A stretch of DNA of 15,009 bases from an uncultured Arenimonas sp. (GTDB taxonomy: Bacteria > Pseudomonadota > Gammaproteobacteria > Xanthomonadales > Xanthomonadaceae): NCBI GenBank assembly GCA_946480565.1, contig CAMLKR010000045.1:1-15009 (forward strand). Reading direction: 5' to 3'. Shown here in pieces: positions 13,120 to 15,009 of the stretch. Under the pieces are notes generated by a model, which was given only the letters and a program-made list of their open reading frames with translations, was not told where the DNA came from and made no database searches. Both the position numbers and the translations under genes were made by a program. Position 1 is the first letter of the stretch, and each line of letters begins with the position of its first letter.

Positions 13120-13854
13120 TCAGTGCACGTCGCGCCAGTACTCGGTCTTGAGCAGGTAGGCGATGAAGGTGAAGAAGGCCAGGAATAGGACCACCCACAC
13201 GCCCACCGACTCGCGCTTGAGCGCGGCGGGCTCGGCCACGTACTGCAGGAAGGCGCTGATGTCGCGGGCCACCTGGTCGTACTGCCGGGCGTCCATTCGG
13301 CCCGGGCTGGCGAGCTCGAGCTTGGCGACGTGCTGCGAGCCGTCCTCGCCCTCCTCGTAGACCGGGCGCTGGATGCCCTGCATTTCCCAGAGCACGTGCG
13401 GCATCGAGGCGCCCGGGAACACGGTGTTGTTCCAGCCCAGCGGGCGGCTCTCGTCGACGTAGAAGCCCTTGAGGTAGCTGTAGACCCAGTCCGGGCCGCC
13501 GAGCTTGGCGCGGGCGGTCAGGCTCAGGTCCGGGGCGGCCTTGCCGAACCAGGCGTTGCCATCGCCCGGCGCGATGCCGGTGTTGATGTTCTCGCCGATC
13601 TTGGCGTCGCCCTGGATCAGGTGCTGTTCGACCAGCTCCTCGCTCAGGCCCAGGTCCGAGGCGATCCGCGAGTAGCGGTGCAGGGACAGGGCGTGGCAGC
13701 CGGAACAGTAGTTCATGAACAGGCCGGCGCCACGCTGCAGCGAGGCCTTGTCGCTCAGGTCGGTGCCCGAGGACTCGAGCGGACCGGCGCTGGCCGCGAG
13801 GCCGAGGGCCGGCGCGAAAGCCAGCAGGAGGGCGAAGAGGCGCAGCTTAGTCAT
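13120..13854 (-). CDS. petC: Cytochrome c1 subunit of the cytochrome bc1 complex
   Basis: A 244-residue haem c subunit that passes electrons from the Rieske protein to soluble cytochrome c. Residues 1-23 are a signal peptide (LRLFALLLAFAPALGLAASA). CSGCH (50-54) is the covalent haem c site with His54 as axial ligand; Met151 in FPGASMPHVLW is the likely second ligand. WNNTVFPGASMP and RDISAFLQYVAEP are typical family segments. Residues 217-234 form the C-terminal membrane anchor, leaving most of the protein in the periplasm. The ATG at 13854 overlaps the petB TAA by eight bases, showing tight operon coupling. The Rieske gene petA would be expected upstream of petB, outside the window. Confidence 0.97.
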   Translation of the reverse strand: MTKLRLFALLLAFAPALGLAASAGPLESSGTDLSDKASLQRGAGLFMNYCSGCHALSLHRYSRIASDLGLSEELVEQHLIQGDAKIGENINTGIAPGDGNAWFGKAAPDLSLTARAKLGGPDWVYSYLKGFYVDESRPLGWNNTVFPGASMPHVLWEMQGIQRPVYEEGEDGSQHVAKLELASPGRMDARQYDQVARDISAFLQYVAEPAALKRESVGVWVVLFLAFFTFIAYLLKTEYWRDVH

Positions 13855-15009
13855 GCGAGGGCACCCGCTCGGGAACGGCCTTGGTCTGGCCCATCGCGGA
13901 CCAGAAGGGCATCAGGAGGAAGAAGGCGAAGTAGTAGACGGTCAGGATCTGGGCGACCAGCTTCTGGGTGTCGGAGCCGGACTGCGCGCCCAGCCAGCCC
14001 AGGATCACGAAGCTAACCGCGAAGATGCCGACCAGGACCTTGTGCAGCAGCGGCCGGTAGCGGATCGACTTGACCTTGCAGCGGTCCAGCCACGGCAGCG
14101 CGAACAGGATCAGGGTGGCGCCGCCCATCACGATCACGCCGAACAGCTTGTCGGGGATCGCGCGCAGCATCGCGTAGAAGGGCGTGAAGTACCACACCGG
14201 CTTGATGTGCGCCGGGGTCACCAGCGGGTCGGCGGCGATGAAGTTGTCCCACTCCAGGAACCAGCCGCCCATCGCGGGGGCGAAGAACACGATGAAGGCG
14301 AACAGGATCAGGAAAAAACCGGCGCCGAACAGGTCCTTCACCGTGTAGTACGGGTGGAAGGGGATGCCGTCCTTGGGCTTGCCGGTGTCCTTGTCCTTGA
14401 CCTTCTTGATGTCCACGCCTTCCGGGTTGTTCGAACCCACCTCGTGCAGCGCGCCCAGGTGCAGCACGACCAGCAGCAGCAGCACCAGCGGCAGCGCGAT
14501 CACGTGCAGGGCGAAGAAGCGGTTGAGGGTGGCGTCGGCCACCAGGTAGTCGCCGCGGATCCACTCGGTCAGGTCCGGGCCGATCACCGGGATGGCGCCG
14601 AACAGGTTGATGATCACCTGCGCGCCCCAGTACGACATCTGGCCCCAGGGCAGCACGTAGCCCATGAAGGCCTCGGCCATCAGCACCAGGAAGATCACGC
14701 AGCCAAGCACCCAGACCAGCTCGCGCGGCTTCTGGTAGGAGCCGTAGATCAGGCCGCGGAACATGTGCAGGTAGACGACCACGAAGAACAGCGAGGCGCC
14801 GGTGCTGTGCATGTAGCGGATCAGCCAGCCCCACTCGACGTCGCGCATGATGTATTCGACCGAGGCGAAGGCCTCGGCGGCGGACGGCTTGTAGTGCATC
14901 GTCAGGAAGATGCCCGTGACGATCTGGTTGACCAGCACCAGCAGGGCCAGCGAACCGAAGTAGTACCAGAGGTTGAAGTTCTTCGGAGCGTAGTACTCCG
15001 ACATGTGCT
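13847..15009 (-). CDS. petB: Cytochrome b subunit of the cytochrome bc1 complex, 5' end missing
   Basis: Partial; 386 in-frame codons are visible and the beginning lies beyond the right edge. This is the membrane subunit that oxidises ubiquinol and holds haems bL and bH. Numbering from the Met at 15004, haem ligands are His66 and His80 (RYMHSTGASLFFVVVYLH) and His167 and His182; LPWGQMSYWGA (118-128) and SNNPEG (191-196) are classical. The Qo motif is PVWY (269-272), not PEWY. The Met at 15004 is probably internal: the codon before it is His, and bc1 relatives have a similar HxSEYYAPKNFN segment after an N-terminal extension. Eight or more transmembrane helices are apparent. Overlaps petC by eight bases. 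Confidence 0.96.
   Translation of the reverse strand, partial: HMSEYYAPKNFNLWYYFGSLALLVLVNQIVTGIFLTMHYKPSAAEAFASVEYIMRDVEWGWLIRYMHSTGASLFFVVVYLHMFRGLIYGSYQKPRELVWVLGCVIFLVLMAEAFMGYVLPWGQMSYWGAQVIINLFGAIPVIGPDLTEWIRGDYLVADATLNRFFALHVIALPLVLLLLVVLHLGALHEVGSNNPEGVDIKKVKDKDTGKPKDGIPFHPYYTVKDLFGAGFFLILFAFIVFFAPAMGGWFLEWDNFIAADPLVTPAHIKPVWYFTPFYAMLRAIPDKLFGVIVMGGATLILFALPWLDRCKVKSIRYRPLLHKVLVGIFAVSFVILGWLGAQSGSDTQKLVAQILTVYYFAFFLLMPFWSAMGQTKAVPERVPSHD

Noticed and set aside
15002..15004. ATG at 15004 as the true start of petB
   Set aside because: Cytochrome b proteins carry an N-terminal segment before the SEYYAPKNFN sequence, and the preceding codon is His, as expected inside the protein, so the gene is taken to continue past the edge.
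1..15009. Defence system, mobile element, CRISPR array or biosynthetic cluster
   Set aside because: Every substantial stretch is accounted for by recognised housekeeping families; no recombinase, toxin-antitoxin pair, tandem spacer-repeat pattern or multi-enzyme cluster is present.

Overview
This is a GC-rich, gene-dense chromosomal segment that looks like ordinary housekeeping DNA from a gammaproteobacterium, most likely of the Xanthomonadaceae/Lysobacter-Luteimonas group. That placement is an inference. It rests on the GC-rich codon use, an Oar-type TonB-dependent receptor, a PpnN homologue, the sspA-sspB pair directly downstream of the cytochrome bc1 genes, and a cytochrome b with a PVWY Qo motif. 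I see no tRNA, rRNA, CRISPR array, transposase, integrase or phage gene.

Layout from left to right. A truncated ppnN (nucleotide 5'-monophosphate nucleosidase) runs off the left edge on the minus strand. Next is a 1081-residue outer-membrane TonB-dependent receptor on the minus strand, with a strong intrinsic terminator behind it and a structured, comparatively AT-rich leader in front. A tight minus-strand operon follows: grxD (monothiol glutaredoxin), a YciK-like short-chain dehydrogenase and a MarC/YhgN-like membrane protein, joined by 4-base start/stop overlaps. It is transcribed away from sodB (iron superoxide dismutase), and the two -10 elements appear to overlap. sodB overlaps by one base an orphan ABC-transporter ATPase of the FbpC/PotA type.

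The minus-strand purE-purK pair of purine biosynthesis converges on the ATPase gene and is divergent from a Trm112-like small protein gene that overlaps nadC (NAD biosynthesis). nadC converges with a tail-anchored double-FHA-domain protein, which is divergent from a small DUF3301 membrane protein. The right end carries, all on the minus strand, the cytochrome bc1 genes petB (running off the right edge) and petC, an intrinsic terminator with a UUCG loop, and then sspA-sspB.

The themes are iron/redox homeostasis (grxD, sodB, possibly the ABC ATPase), nucleotide and NAD metabolism (ppnN, purE, purK, nadC), respiration (petB, petC) and stress-linked transcription and proteolysis (sspA, sspB). I found no convincing undescribed system. 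The points most worth a second look are a dehydrogenase whose expected catalytic serine is aspartate, a Trm112 homologue without its cysteine ligands, the overlapping divergent promoter between grxD and sodB, an orphan ABC ATPase tied to sodB, and inverted repeats that contain both stop codons at two convergent gene pairs.
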